DNA from: Tetradesmus obliquus
Lineage: Eukaryota > Chlorophyta > Chlorophyceae > Sphaeropleales > Scenedesmaceae
Direction: 5' to 3'
Length of the DNA: 64,000 nucleotides
Assembly: GCA_030272155.1 (NCBI GenBank)
Contig: CP126198.1
Location: 5,554,501 to 5,618,500 of the forward strand
In this document: one piece after another, positions 36,033 to 48,128 of the stretch
Layout of the letters: every line of letters begins with the position of its first letter
Position numbering within the stretch: position 1 is the stretch's first letter
The notes under the pieces: model-generated
What the model saw: only the letters and a program-made list of their open reading frames with translations
Database searches by the model: none
Told to the model about the DNA's origin: nothing
Position numbers and translations under genes: made by a program

Positions 36033-37139
36033 GGGGCGGGAGCGTGCAGAGCACCGTGATCAATCAAGCTAAGCAGGAGTGTGCGTGGGCGTCAGTCCGA
36101 CGCTTTGATCTCAGCTCGACGTCTTCTTTGTGTCTGGGAGGGTTGTGCAAGTAGCAGAAATCCATCCATTACTAAAAAGAATTACAGTCCGTCCGTCAGT
36201 CAGTCAGAAGCCTGGCTTAGGACCTGGCCGTTGAACCCCAGGGCGATTCGAAAAAGTGCAGAGGACGAAAAGGAAGGCGTGAGAGTTATATATACAAGTT
36301 ATTTTAAGCATTTGAAATCAGTTCGAGACCGCGGGCTGGGTGCAGCGGTGTTCTGTTGCGGGGTGCTACTGCAAAGCATCACGGGCAACAGCAGGGATGA
36401 CTGGCAGTGAAGCAAAGATCGAAAAAGAAACTCGATTGAGTCTGATTCCAGCAGTAATGCACACGTAGCACGGGTTACGGGGTGCCTGCGTGGCTCAGAT
36501 TGTACACAGGTGCAGGTGATTGAAGTGCTGCTCAAGGCCTAGGATAGCACCAGCAAGCACAGGTGCATTGCCATCCTTAGTTGATAGGAGTGGCGTAGCC
36601 ACGAGAAACTGCTAGTGTGACTTTAAAAGTCACACTGCGTACAACGCGTACAACCCTTCCAGGGACGTTTTGGTTGAAGGTGAGACACCGGCGCGGTGAC
36701 TGAGCGTATATGTACAGAGGGCTGTGTCCATCCTCAAGTGAGCAGCGAGAACAGGTATGCTGTGGCTAGGAAGGGGGGAGAGCGGGCGGCATGCGGAAAG
36801 TGAAACAGTCAGCACAGCAAGGGTGCTGAACTTCAGCAGTCATGAAGACTCTTGGAGGTTCTTGGTGAGAATCACCTTCTACTAGAGGCATGTTGTGGGC
36901 GATAACACTAGCCCTTGTTATGGCCTTGAGTTTATGAATGTTGAAAAGGGGTTAAGCTGCTTTTCACTCTGCCTGGCCATGCACTGGACAGCACAAACCT
37001 ATACCCTATATCAAGTGACCGCAGCGCGCCACTAGTGTCACACTATTAGTGTGCCTTGGGAGCACACACTGCAGTCAACTCGCCAGCAAGCCGCATCTCC
37101 ACCGTTACAAGCATGCCACTGCTGCTGCTACTTCTAATA
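36033..37139. other. Spacer between BTB fragment and reductase gene
   Basis: No gene recognised. Bases 36614-36636 form an 11-bp perfect inverted repeat around one central base. A TATATATA-like stretch lies at about 36287-36296. A TGTAA on the minus strand at 37105-37109 lies only about 31 bases past the reductase stop and may or may not be its poly(A) signal. Confidence 0.45.
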
Positions 37140-37484
37140 TTACTGCTGCTGCTGGCCCTTGACTGCCTCCAGCACCGCACTGAAGTCCGCATCCCCATGC
37201 CCCTGCTGCCGCGCCCGCACATACAGATCATTCGCAGCAGCAATCACCGCCAGCGGCTGTGCTGCTGCATCTGCCTCTGCAAGCGCTAGCCGCAGGTCTT
37301 TTTGCTGGTGCTTCAGAGGGAATGCGGTTGGGTAGTTGCCCTTGGCCATTGCGGGGCCCTTGAGGGCAAACATGGGAGAGGCAATGGCACCCAGTGCAAC
37401 AACGTCGATGACGTCCTGCTGCTGCAGGCCCATCTGTTGGCGCGGTTTGGGATATGAGGTGTTGATCAAGGATCATTAGCAGAT

Positions 37485-37527
<43 letters not shown>

Positions 37528-38582
37528 CGAGTGGCGGTCAGAGACCGCAACAGTCAATCGAGGTGCAGGTGCACAGCAGGTGCGAGGTGTTGATGACTAC
37601 ATGCAGCCACCATGCAACAGTGTGTAGCAGCAGATGCTTGGTGCCGCACCATATGCAACGCAAGCGGCTACATCATGGATTTCCCCAGCCAACTGCGCTC
37701 GCCTTCATCCTCATCATGTTACCCATCACTGCGTTGCACTCACCTTGTCAGCCAGGCTCAAGCCTCAGCAAAGGCGCCCATCATCGCGCCCATCACCGCA
37801 TTCACCACCAGCTTCATGCTGACAGGCGGCCATGCTCACCTCCCCAAGCACGAGGCGCTGGCGCTGGCCATCCAGCTGCGCCCCGTTGCCACCTTCCTAC
37901 AGTGCCACCACTTTAACGCCCTTTGCAGCTCTATGTATACTACCATTATGTTCCCGCTGTGCAGCAACCTTCCAGCCGGCATCACTCACCCTGTCGGCCA
38001 GGCTCAAGCCTTCCGCAAAGGCGCCCATCATGGCCCCCATCACTGCATTCACCACCAGCTTCATGTTGGCGCCAGCACCAACCTCCCCAAGGAAGAAGCT
38101 TGCTTTGCCCATCACATCAAGAGGCCCAGCAGCAGCATCGTACAGTGCCTGGTCGCCTGCAGCAGCAGCAGGAGCAGCAGCAGCAGCAGCAAGGGTGAAA
38201 GGTAGGCGTACCAACTTCGCCCAGGAAGAAGGACGCCTTGCCCATCACATCAAGGGCCCCGGCAGCAGCATCATACAGCGCCTGGTCGCCTGCAGCAGCA
38301 GCAGCAGCAGCAGCAGCGGCAGCAGCAGCAGCGGCAGCAGCAGCAGCAGCAGCAGCAAGGGTGAGGGGCAGCGTACCAACCTCCCCCAGGAAGAAAGATG
38401 CCTTGCCCATGACGTCGAGAGGCCCGGCAGCAGCATCATACAGTGCCTGGTCACCTGCAGCAGCATTAGCAGCAGCAGCAGCAAGGGTGTGCGTTGGCAG
38501 CCAAACCTCCCCCAGAAAGAAGGACGCCTTGCCCATGACGTCGAGACGGCCAGCAGCAGCATCGTACAGCGCCTGGTCGCCT

Positions 38583-38622
<40 letters not shown>

Positions 38623-39413
38623 CAGCAGCAGGCAGGGTGGGTTAGGGCATCATCAACCTCAACCAGGGAGGTCTGCCAACTACGTCACAAGCTGAGCCTG
38701 TGTTGGGCCCAGGTGCCGCCACTGGCACTGCTGCAGGACTTTGCACTTGATGATCCGCTGTTGCCGCCGCCCACTGGCCTGCAGTAAGGAAGATGAGAGC
38801 CCTCAGGGACCCTCAGTCAGCTTCCCAACCAACTTCGCATCAAACTTCATACCCTAAGTTCCTGCCGTGAACTTGCCTGCAGTGAGGAAGATGAGAGCCC
38901 CCTGCTCTGCCGGCCCCTTGCTGCCAGACACAGGGGCCTCCAGGTACAGTGCCCCTGTGCCTCGCACCGCTGCTGCCACTGCTGCTGCTGTGGCCGGGTC
39001 AATCGTGGACACATCAACATAGCCCTTGCCTGCTGACATGCCTGCATTTCACAGACACACACATGCAGCACACAAACATTGGTGACATGGCGCTTCTGTA
39101 ATACGACAAACATTGCAAGTGAGGTGGGCGCGGGACATCAGCTGCTGCACTGCTGTGTCGCTGCTGGCAACTACAGGTGTGTTACGGCCACAGTACCAAG
39201 CTGAAGCTGCACTCTGATAGCGTCAAGAAGCATTTCAGGGTGCACCACCTGCTGCTGCACATCCGTGGCAGAATACAGCAGCTGCTCCACTGTCACAACT
39301 GCTGTTGGCTGCAGCTGGCGGCCAGCAAGTAGGGGAACGCCGCGTGCCAAAGAACAGAAACATGTGCTACAACAACACAACACTAGCAAGCTGCTGCGGC
39401 AATCTGCACACTG

Positions 39414-39448
<35 letters not shown>

Positions 39449-40068
39449 ACCTTCCACTATGCCGCCTTGGCCTGTGGCCACCTGCACTGCTGCTGGCGGG
39501 TCTGACAGCATGGCAAAGGTGATGTCTGACTGGCGCGCCACGTCAGCAGGGCTGGCTGCAACCTGCAGAACACACACAAAATGCAGATGTGGGGCCGGCA
39601 GCCCACTGCTGCACGCCATCCGTTTGTGCAGCAAGGGACACCACACAGCACGCAGCACATACCACGCAGCAAAGACTTACTACAGGCAGCCTGCTGGTCC
39701 ACACTGAATGTTACAGCATGCGGTCGCCACTCTGGCGTCCTGCTCCTTGGTGTCAGGTGCGTGCTGGCAAGCAAGCAACTGCTGCTGATGGTATGCATGC
39801 CTGTTCCTGGCAAACCAGCGAGCTTCTCTGAACTGCTGCTGCTGCTGCTGCCTCACCGTGGCGCCTCTTGCATCTGCTGCCTCACCGTGCGCGTGTGTAA
39901 TAGCATGCCGGGCCTGTGCTGCTGCTGTTGTGCACGCCTTGTATCTAGCCCCTGCTGCTGCTGCTGGCTCACCGTGGCGCCTGCTGCCTTGAGCGGCTCG
40001 CACTTGTCTGCTGACCTGTTAAACACCACCACCTTGTAGCCAGCCTTGATCAGGTTCAGCGCCTGCAC

Positions 40069-40099
<31 letters not shown>

Positions 40100-40178
40100 A
40101 GCGGGAGCAGCAGCAGCACAGGCAAATGGTGACTGTTCCACACCACCTTGTAGCCAGCCTTGATCAGGTTCAGCGCCT

Positions 40179-40219
<41 letters not shown>

Positions 40220-40803
40220 AGCGGGAGCAGCAGCAGCACAGGCAAATGGTGACTGTTCCACACCACCACCTTGTAGCCAGCCTTGATCAGGTTCAGCGCC
40301 TGCAGCAGCACAGACAGATGAATGGCTCCTGCTGCTGACGAAGCTACTCTGACCTCAGGAGCTCCCGTATGCGATTTCAACTGCTGTCCATTAACTTGTG
40401 TTTCTAAAGCAATCCAGCTCGCTGCTTGTGCACAATGCCAAACAGGAGGACATGGTGATGGATTACTAAACGATTACGCCACAGCAGCAGCAGCAGCAGT
40501 AATAGCAGCAGCAGCACTCACCATGGGCACTCCCATGATGCCCATGCCACAGAAGCCCAGCGTAGTGGCCCCAGGTTCTGCCTTGCCGACTGTTGCATGG
40601 CACACTGCTGCTGCACGCCGTGATCGCTGTGTCCGGGGTGCTGCTGGGGTGCTGCCCAGATCGCTGCTGGAAGCTGCTGCAACGTTGACCGGCCGCTGCT
40701 GAACTGTATAGCGTGTCAGCGTGCAGAAGTTTGCAGGCCTGATAACTCCCCGTGCTCTTTGGCAAGCAGGGGTGCCGAGCTGGGTAGGAGTGCGGCAAAG
40801 CAT
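37140..40803 (-). CDS. GLYR1: Glyoxylate/succinic semialdehyde reductase (HIBADH family)
   Basis: NADPH-dependent beta-hydroxyacid-dehydrogenase-family enzyme that reduces glyoxylate and succinic semialdehyde. Minus-strand exons: 40803-40522, 40062-39973, 39562-39451, 39041-38877, 38156-37990, 37433-37140; 369 residues, all phases agree. Residues 1 to about 78 are Arg/Ser/Ala-rich and look like an organelle transit peptide. The nucleotide-binding motif GFCGMGIMGVPM is at 83-94, the substrate loop LEAPVSGSKGPAEQG at 195-209, and the catalytic Lys is K249 with N253 (NMKLVVNAVMG). The C-terminal helical domain holds VALGAIASPMFALKGP and FPLKHQQKDLRLAL. Intron 4 appears to use a GC donor (GCAAGT). 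Several exon edges are duplicated. The first in-frame ATG was chosen because it gives the transit-like leader. Length matches the plastid/mitochondrial plant isoform better than the cytosolic one. Confidence 0.9.
37742..37830 (-). repeat. Eroded copy of reductase exon 5 tail
   Basis: On the minus strand this repeats the segment encoding MKLVVNAVMGAMMGAFAE and a GTGAGT donor, 3' of the full exon 5 (ends 37990). One base is missing relative to the full exon, so this copy is out of frame. Confidence 0.85.
38222..38582 (-). repeat. Three decoy copies of reductase exon 5 start
   Basis: Minus-strand copies begin near 38582, 38459 and 38293, each with an acceptor after a CTG tract (CAG on the plus strand) and the segment encoding DQALYDAAAG..LDVMGKASFFLGEV. 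None continues to the catalytic Lys. The full exon begins at 38156. Confidence 0.95.
38770..38800 (-). repeat. Copy of reductase exon 4 end
   Basis: About 25 bases around the end of exon 4 recur about 100 bases 3' of the true GC-type donor (exon end 38877). Confidence 0.7.
40140..40303 (-). repeat. Two decoy copies of reductase exon 2 start
   Basis: Minus-strand copies begin near 40303 and 40182. They encode ALNLIKAGYKVV after an acceptor and then diverge. The full exon is 40062-39973. Confidence 0.95.
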
Positions 40804-41671
40804 GCTGGCTACGCGTCCAGTCACGTACTCTACAACTGCGAGCAATTAATCCTATAGCTGCCCGCGATGCACTAGTGCCACGGTGAGTCTGGTGTTCGCA
40901 GCTGCAGGCAAGCAGCTAAACACTGGAGTGAGTGACGTTGCAACTGCAATGAGTGACCGTTTGTATGCAGCCAGCACACCGGCAACGAACAATAAAACGA
41001 ATATGCGACTGCTGTTACAACCGGTTTGCCTGGCTTCAAGTGTGCTGCAACCCAGCAATGTCTGTTCAACCGTGCTGCGCCATAATGTGCAGTCACTGCC
41101 ACGGTGACGTCACGGTGACGATGATGTCAGGCTGGCAGCACCGCCGTTGCCAAAGATCACACTGTGGGCCTGAAAGTGGCTCCATAACAGAGTGCATGCA
41201 GGAGACTGTGGATGTCCCAACACAAGCCAGTGATGCGAGAAGGTGTGGTTACACGTGGGCAATGGCAGCACCCGAAGACGGTATGAGCAACCTTGGTTTG
41301 AGCACCTGGTGCGAGACCAGGCAGTGATGAGGTGAACACCCATGACACACGACCCATACGTGTGTGCGCCACCACTCCGTAATATAACAATCCCTGTATA
41401 GAATGCCATCAGCCTGGGTGCCTATCAGGTGCATGTCCTGGCGCCCCGTACAGCTGTGCGCACACAGCCCTGGCGGCAGGCTGGGCCATCTACACAAACG
41501 TGACATGTACATGCTCAGCAAGTTGAGTTCCAACTTTACAACACACTACAGCTGTCTTCCTTACCCCTGCTGCAGAAACCCCAAAAACGTGTATGGCAGA
41601 ACATCACATTCCGCGCGGCTTCATCATCTGCGGCTGCTGTTCATCAACCAGCCTGCATCGGAGTTTGTGCA
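40804..41671. other. Spacer between two minus-strand genes
   Basis: Reductase promoter side and 3' flank of the next gene. A TGTAA on the minus strand (41536-41540) is about 132 bases past the neighbour's stop and is a plausible poly(A) signal. No other feature recognised. Confidence 0.45.
41536..41540 (-). terminator. TGTAA poly(A)-type signal
   Basis: Lies about 132 bases downstream of the stop at 41672 on the minus strand, a usual distance for green algal 3' UTRs. Confidence 0.4.
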
Positions 41672-44600
41672 CTACCCTACTTTGCGCAGCGCTCGCTCCA
41701 GGTCATGCTTGATTTCATCCACATCGAAGTATGCAGGCTGGCCATCGCCACAGACTGCTGCTGCAGCTGCGGCGGCGGCGGCCTGCTGTCTGCGCTCCCA
41801 ACCCCGGCCATTGCCGCTGCCGGCTGCTGCTCCCACTATGGTAGTACTCAGTGCTTGATGCTGCTGGTGTGGCACATGCAGACCTTGCAAGGCCTGTCTA
41901 CGTGTAGCAGCAGCTGCAGCGGGTGCAGTGGCATTCAAATGGCCTCCAAGACCTGCTGCTGCTGCTGCTGCCAGCTGCCTGCTGCTGCCTGCTCCTAAAC
42001 CAGCTTTCAGGCGCATGCTGCTGGTGCCTTTGAAGCGCATCACGTGGGCACCAAGTGCCACACCCGTGCCTGGGGCGGTCAGCAGGCCTGCTGCAGCTCT
42101 TGCTGTTGAGCCTTGCTGTTGCTGCTGCTGCTGCTGGCGTTGCTGTAGGCCAAGCTTCAGGCGCGCTGCTAGCAGGCAGACAGCAGACAGCAGCAGGCAA
42201 AGTGGGTTGACGCACAGCTACATGCACGCACCTCTGAGCAACTGGTCAGGGAAGTTGGCCTTTAGAGCTAGCAAGGACACTGCATGTTCACAATGCAGGA
42301 GCCACAACTGCAGGAGATGATGCCTGGCACTTTTCAGCAAGAACGTAAAAATGCACCTCCTACCGCACGGCCCACTTCTGCCACAAGTTGCCGCCTAGCC
42401 TGCTCACCTGCTTTCTGCTGCAGCGGCTTGTTGCCCTGGATGAACTCCTCCAGCTGCCGAGCAGCTGAGCGGGGCGTCACAGCACCATCTTCACTGCCAT
42501 GCCTGATTGCACCTGCTGCACCTGCTGGCCCTGCAGCTGCAGCAGCAGCAGCAGCGCCCAGGTGCATGTCCATGCGCTTGCGCAGCGTGTCTGCATATGC
42601 CAGCGGGTTGGCGAGTGCTGACAGGTCCGATTGGGTGTCGCAGCAGCTGGAAGCAGCATCATTGGCATCGGCAACAGACGGACCGACTTGAACTGCCATG
42701 TGCTGCTGCTGCTGATGTGCCAGGTGCACATCAGACCTGCCGAGCAGTGCGTGCGTTGTGGTGACAGCCTGTTGCTGTTCAGTAGCTGCTGCCTCGTTTG
42801 CAGCCAGCGCTGCTGATGACAGCCGCACCACGGTGGCAGGCTGTGCGGCCGCCGCCCCAAACATTCCTGCTGCCAAGCTGCTGTTGCTGCTCCTGCGCCG
42901 CATGCTGCTGGCAAACACCACCTGATTAATTGCCTCTGCCTGCTGCTGCTGCCGCTGCTGGCCACTGTTCGCCACACCTTGAGCTGCTGTTACAGCAGCA
43001 CCTGATGCACCAACAGCGCCCTGAGCAGCTTCACTGCAGCTGTCTCCGAAGCAGCTGTGTGTGGGGCGCAGCGTGATGCTGGAGCGCCGGGAGGCTGCTG
43101 CGATGGCTGCTGCTGCAGCATCACCAGCATCGTTCATGCTACTGAAACGTCTGCTGCTGCTGCTGAGGATGCTGGCGCCAGTGTCTGGTACACTGGCTTG
43201 CGCTGCTGCTGCTGCTGCTGTGTTGCTGGCAGGTGCATGCTCATACTCTGCAGCAGCTCTGCCAGACGTCGCCCTGGTCAGTGCAGCTGCTGTGCCACCT
43301 GCTACTGAAAAGCGCTTGCGAGGGCTGCTAGGTACGGCGACACCAGCTGCTGCTTGTTGCTGCTGGTTGCTTAGCGAAGCCCTCATGCTGCTCCCAAAGA
43401 CCCTTTGTGGTGCTGGTACTGCAGTGCCTGCTGCTGTATCTCCTGGCTCCTGCTCCATGTCACTGATCACCACCGACAGCTGTCCATCAGCATCCTCATC
43501 AACGTGCACGTGGATGCCGCCCCTGCCTGGAGATGCCACTGCTTCTGCAGCAGCACTACCGCCCCTGTTGCTGCTGCTGCTGCCGCTGCTCCTTTGCCCA
43601 TCGAGGATGCTTCTGGGCTCTTTCAGATGCCAGTGCACTTTCGGTGCAACTTTCGGGGATGCTGCTGATGCCGCTTGTTCTGCTGCTGTTGCTGCTGCTG
43701 CACCAATCCTGCAGGTCCCGCATGCTGCCTCCACCCTGCCCAGCAGCTCTCTTATATCAGCATCATTCAGGATGTCTTCCTGCGTGCTGTACAAGTGCGC
43801 CAGCAGCTGGAACGTGGCAAAGATGTGCTGCGGCACAGTGTTGGTTGTGCGGCGCGTAGCTCTTTGCTCAACAGGGGTGATGTCGACTTGCGCGCCCGGC
43901 GCTGCCGCTGTTGCTGCTGAAGCTGGAGGAGCTGCTATTGATGCTGCTGCTGGCGTGTTGGCTACTGCCGCTACTGTTGTGCTGCAACCAGCTCCAGAGT
44001 GCTGCGGGAATCTACTAGGTGGCAGCTGCATCAACAGAACAGACTCCGGCGCACAAGCTGCTGCTGCTGTTGCTGCAGCTGCTGGCTCCCTACCCAGAGC
44101 TGCTGGTGCAGTAGCTGACCCTGGTGCCGCTGCTGCTGCCCCTGATCGAGCTGCTGCCTGGCTGCCCAGCGCACCGTCGCATGACTGTGAGCCGACCGCA
44201 GCACTAGCGCCGACTGCGCCTGCATTGAAGCCACCTGCAGCTGTTGGTGCTGGGCGCCAGCTGACACCATGGCTCCTGTCTACTGTTGCTGCTGCTGCTG
44301 GCGTCACAGTGCTCTCGCAGCTTGGCAAGGCGAGAGAGATGCTATCAAGGAAGCTGCGCCTGCGGCAGCCCCCTGCCGCGGCAATGCAGGTGCCGGCATC
44401 GCCGCTGGTGCTGCTGTTGCCGCCGGTGCTGTTGTTGCTGTTGCTGCGCGTACGTGTTGTGCCTGCAGTCTCTGGGCTGCCTGCTGCAAGGTAGCCGGGA
44501 GCAGCAGCTGGAGCTGTGCTTGCACTTGGCACCACCACCGTTAGGTTCAATGCTGACGAGTTCCTGCGCATGCCGAGGCCAGCTGCCGCACCCTGCACGT

Positions 44601-45249
44601 CAGGCACTACTGCTGCTGCTGCTGGTGGTGGCTGCTGGGGTGCTGCTGCCGCTGTTAGGCATGCACCACTAGGTATGCAGTTGCCTGCGTCTGGGCTGTG
44701 TTTCGTACCTGCTAGGCTACTGCCACTAGCTGGTAGTTCCACACATAAGCTGGCAGATGGCGGCCTGCGAACAGCACAACTGGCGCTTTCTTCACCACCA
44801 GCATATGCTTCTCCTGCAGCTGCCGCTGCTGTTATGCTGGCTGGCTGGACTGTTGACGGCAGCAGCAGCTCGGGGCTCCTGAACCTAGAGCAGCAACATG
44901 AACACCAAAGCAGAACAGTATGGTGAGTAGTGACAACAGCCGTGACCAAGCAGCAGCCAAGCAACACACGGCTCCTGCCCTTATGCTCTCACTGCCTGCC
45001 TCTCACTTGCTTACACGCTGCTGTTGACCAAAAGACAGTCAAGTGATGATGCATGCAAGTTCTGCTCACCTTCGCACAACAAGGTTAAGATTGGTGCTGG
45101 CTCCCGCGGCTGCTGCGGCAACTGCCCTCGCTGCTGTTGCTGCTGCAGCCGGCACCAGCGGCTTTGCAAGCAGCTGCTCTATCTTCTCCTCCATGCCTGA
45201 GCAACCCGAGATGATGGTTGAGCTGTCATCACTATCATGCGTTGCATGG

Positions 45250-45288
<39 letters not shown>

Positions 45289-46273
45289 GCCTCCTGCAGG
45301 CATGTTTCCAGGTTGCGCTGCTGTGCCGACTGCTTGACCTCGCGCAGGCGCTGCTTCAGCGTGCCCCATTTGGTGAACTCCCTGGGCAGGGCCTGCACCA
45401 CAACCCATCAGCAGCAGCAGTCTGCTTGTGACCCACAGTTGACACGGTGTTCAAGGCATGCAAACGACTCTCAGCAGCATGTGTGCTGCGCGCATGCAGT
45501 ACTAGTGCAGAAGGCGCAGCGACACCCTGTCCTTGTGAAAGCCTCCTACAGGGATAACATTATCCGTCAGCAGCGCTGAATGTGTGTGCATGCTGCTTCA
45601 GCTGTCCTGCAAGCAGCTGCCACAGGCCTGCAAGCGTGCTGCACCTGCGGCGAGGGCGCCTGCTGCTGCTCTGGGCCTGGGGAGGGCGGCATGTCTGCTG
45701 CAGCGCTGCTGGGGCTGGCAGCAGGCGCCTTGCGGTTCAGCAGCTGTGCTGTGTTGGTTTGCAGACGCTGCAGGATAGCATTCCATTTGGTCTTGGCTGA
45801 GGCAGGGGTGCTGGGGCCAGGGCTGGGCCCAGGGGTTGCCTGCAGGAACGCAGTTATTGGCAGCGTCAGTTGGCCTGGCGCATGTTTGAGATAACTTGCA
45901 GGACGCAGTTGAAGCTGCTGCTGAGTGTTCGAGCATGATAATATGTTTGCGGCATTCAGATAGTGCTTGGTGTTGCATCTTTCCGCTGTGTTGTATGCCA
46001 GCACTGCTGCTGTAAGCCAATGCCGCCTAAAGGCAGCAGCGCCGGGCCTTGCACTGTCAGCATGATGCAAATACACTTGGTCAAACAAGCTTTGCAGAGG
46101 CTACAACTCACAACTGGCTGGTCATGCTGCCCGCCTGCTCCTGCCCCGCTGCCCAAAGCAGCATGGCTGATGTTCAGGCGGAGATGCTGCAGCTTTGTTG
46201 ATACATTACTGTTGCTTGCAGCGTCACTGCTTGAAGCAGCGTGCTGACAGCTGGTGTCGTCTGCACCGTTCAT
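41672..46273 (-). CDS. Unrecognised large Ala/Ser/Gln-rich protein
   Basis: Minus-strand exons 46273-46112, 45839-45645, 45392-45070, 44884-42408 and 42168-41672 join in consistent phase to 1217 codons plus stop. One exon is 2.5 kb, unusually long for this window. Most of the protein is low-complexity Ala/Ser/Gln/Gly. More structured stretches are KWNAILQRLQTNTAQLLN (exon 2) and KWGTLKQRLREV (exon 3), which resemble each other. Exon 4 has QHIFATFQLLAHLYSTQED followed by ILNDADIRELLGRVEAA, and a short acidic VHVDEDADGQLSVVISDMEQ segment. The C-terminus is YFDVDEIKHDLERALRKVG. No catalytic motif, membrane helix or signal peptide was seen. The opposite strand of exon 4 is also partly open, but splice phases favour this strand. 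The start codon is tentative. Confidence 0.6.
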
Positions 46274-48128
46274 TGGTTTTCTCCATTGCTGTCGAATGAA
46301 GGTTGATTTTCGGGCTGCATGCAGCTGAGCACAGCTACTGCTGTCTGTCAGAACGCAACTTGACACCCCTCGTGCAAGAGGAACATGTAACGCCCTTCGA
46401 AGTTGTATTCGAGATGAATGCTGGGTAAATTTACGGCGTAAGAGCGATACGAGTATAGTTCAAGTGAGACTGTAACCCTGAAGCCCTGCAGGCTTCTTCA
46501 AAAGTGGCCGAGCTGCTACTACAAGCTTTTCAAAAGTGATAGAAAAAGTAGCAGAACGCCTTGACAGGGTCCGCTGCTGGCAAAGCACAGCAATGCTCAG
46601 CATTGCTGAACACGGCGGGAACCCCAAGGGCAACACCCGCCCAGCTGACGGGATGCAACGCGCGAGCAGCAGTTCATATTATGAAGTAGTTTGTACTAGC
46701 AGCCCAGCACCAAGTATTGGTTCAGCCATACAGCTGAGCTGGACCCGCTGGCGTGACTTCACAACCAACACCACACATGAGGCCAGCCTGCCAGCCGCTG
46801 CCACTGTGCCTGCAGGCTGGGCACACTGCCACAAACGGTTGGGTTTAAGTGCAAAACTGCAAGAAACTTACGCAAGAGACAGCTGTCAACCTGTCAGGTT
46901 AAACGTGAAGCGCATGGCTGGTGCGAGTTCCTGTCATTCCTGATCAGGGGCTGCGTGCGGGTGGAGGGGTGCAGGGAGGCCCAGGCTGACCCGACGTTCA
47001 GTGCAGCAGGCTGCATCCCACAGCTGCGCAGCGCATGAAATTGGCCCAAGCAACTGCAGTGCACATGCGGTTCATGCAAGCAGTGATCAGCAGTGCCAAC
47101 AGCCACAAAACCTCTCCAATGATGTGTATGGCATAAAAATTGATGTGTATGGCAGTGGTGGCAGGACAGTCGCAGCTGCACCAGGTCACATAGGATCGCC
47201 TGTCATGTTGGGAGTCGTCACTGGGCAGCAGCACACAAGATACAGTGCAACCACCATGTTGAGCATGCGTGCAGATCCGTAGCGCAGCTGCAGCATGTGA
47301 ACCATACACAACCGCATGTACAGCACTGCAGTGCAGCTGCATCGGCGTCCGAGATCCTTGTAAAATAACGAATTCTAGACAAAGCCAGCCCTTGTGACAC
47401 CACACCATCAGATCCCAGCCCATAAGAACAGGCAGTGCAATGTATCATGCCATGATCTGCTGTCAGACTCAGCAGTGGCTTTCATCAGCATTCACAGCTG
47501 CTGGCTGCATCTAAATCCAAACAGGCTTGAACACGCAGGACCCATCTGCTGCACAACCAATGGCAGGGGCAGGTACTTATGTGGGAGGGTCTCTGCGTTC
47601 TCCAAAGCAATGCATGTGCCACTGTGTACTGTGGATGCTTCAGTTGATGCGGCAGCCCTCGTAACAGATGAGCAATGCAAGCACATGGACTGACATATTG
47701 GGTGGCAGGGAAGACACTGCTTCAAGTGGCACATTGCCAGCCTGCTGCAACTCGGGTACCCAGCAGCTGATATGACGCCTTGATCGAACTGAATGCACTC
47801 GATCTCAGTGAGTGTGAAGCAATAACGGGCAGGGACAGGTGAAGCAAGTTCCAGCTGAACGTAGAGGTGGATTGAGCTTTGAGGGCCACACGCCGCGCAA
47901 CGTACCCTGAACGTTGTAGACACGTTCAAGCCACACGTTCGTAGATACGCAAATCTTCTGTAGCAGTTTCCGAGGCAGCTTCAGGTCCCTGATAAACCCC
48001 GAACCCTTCAGATCTCTGCCAACCCGTGCCGAGCTCGCCAGTATATCTACTGCGGAACGTCGAAGCAGAAGCTAGGTTGCCTGATCTACACCAGTTGTTC
48101 TTCGACAACCTCAACAAATCTCGCAACA
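46274..48128. other. Divergent intergenic region upstream of LHCBM
   Basis: Presumed promoters for the minus-strand gene and for LHCBM. No additional gene recognised; open frames here lack family similarity and splice logic. Confidence 0.5.
48042..48046 (+). promoter_or_regulatory. Possible TATA element of LHCBM
   Basis: A TATAT pentamer lies about 87 bases before the LHCBM start codon. It would place transcription start near 48070 and give a 5' UTR of about 55-60 bases. Based on position only. Confidence 0.3.

Noticed and set aside
43061-44494. 477-codon plus-strand open frame opposite the large Ala-rich gene
   Set aside because: It is the complement of a CAG/GCT-rich coding exon and has no splice context or family similarity; the minus-strand model joins five exons in phase.
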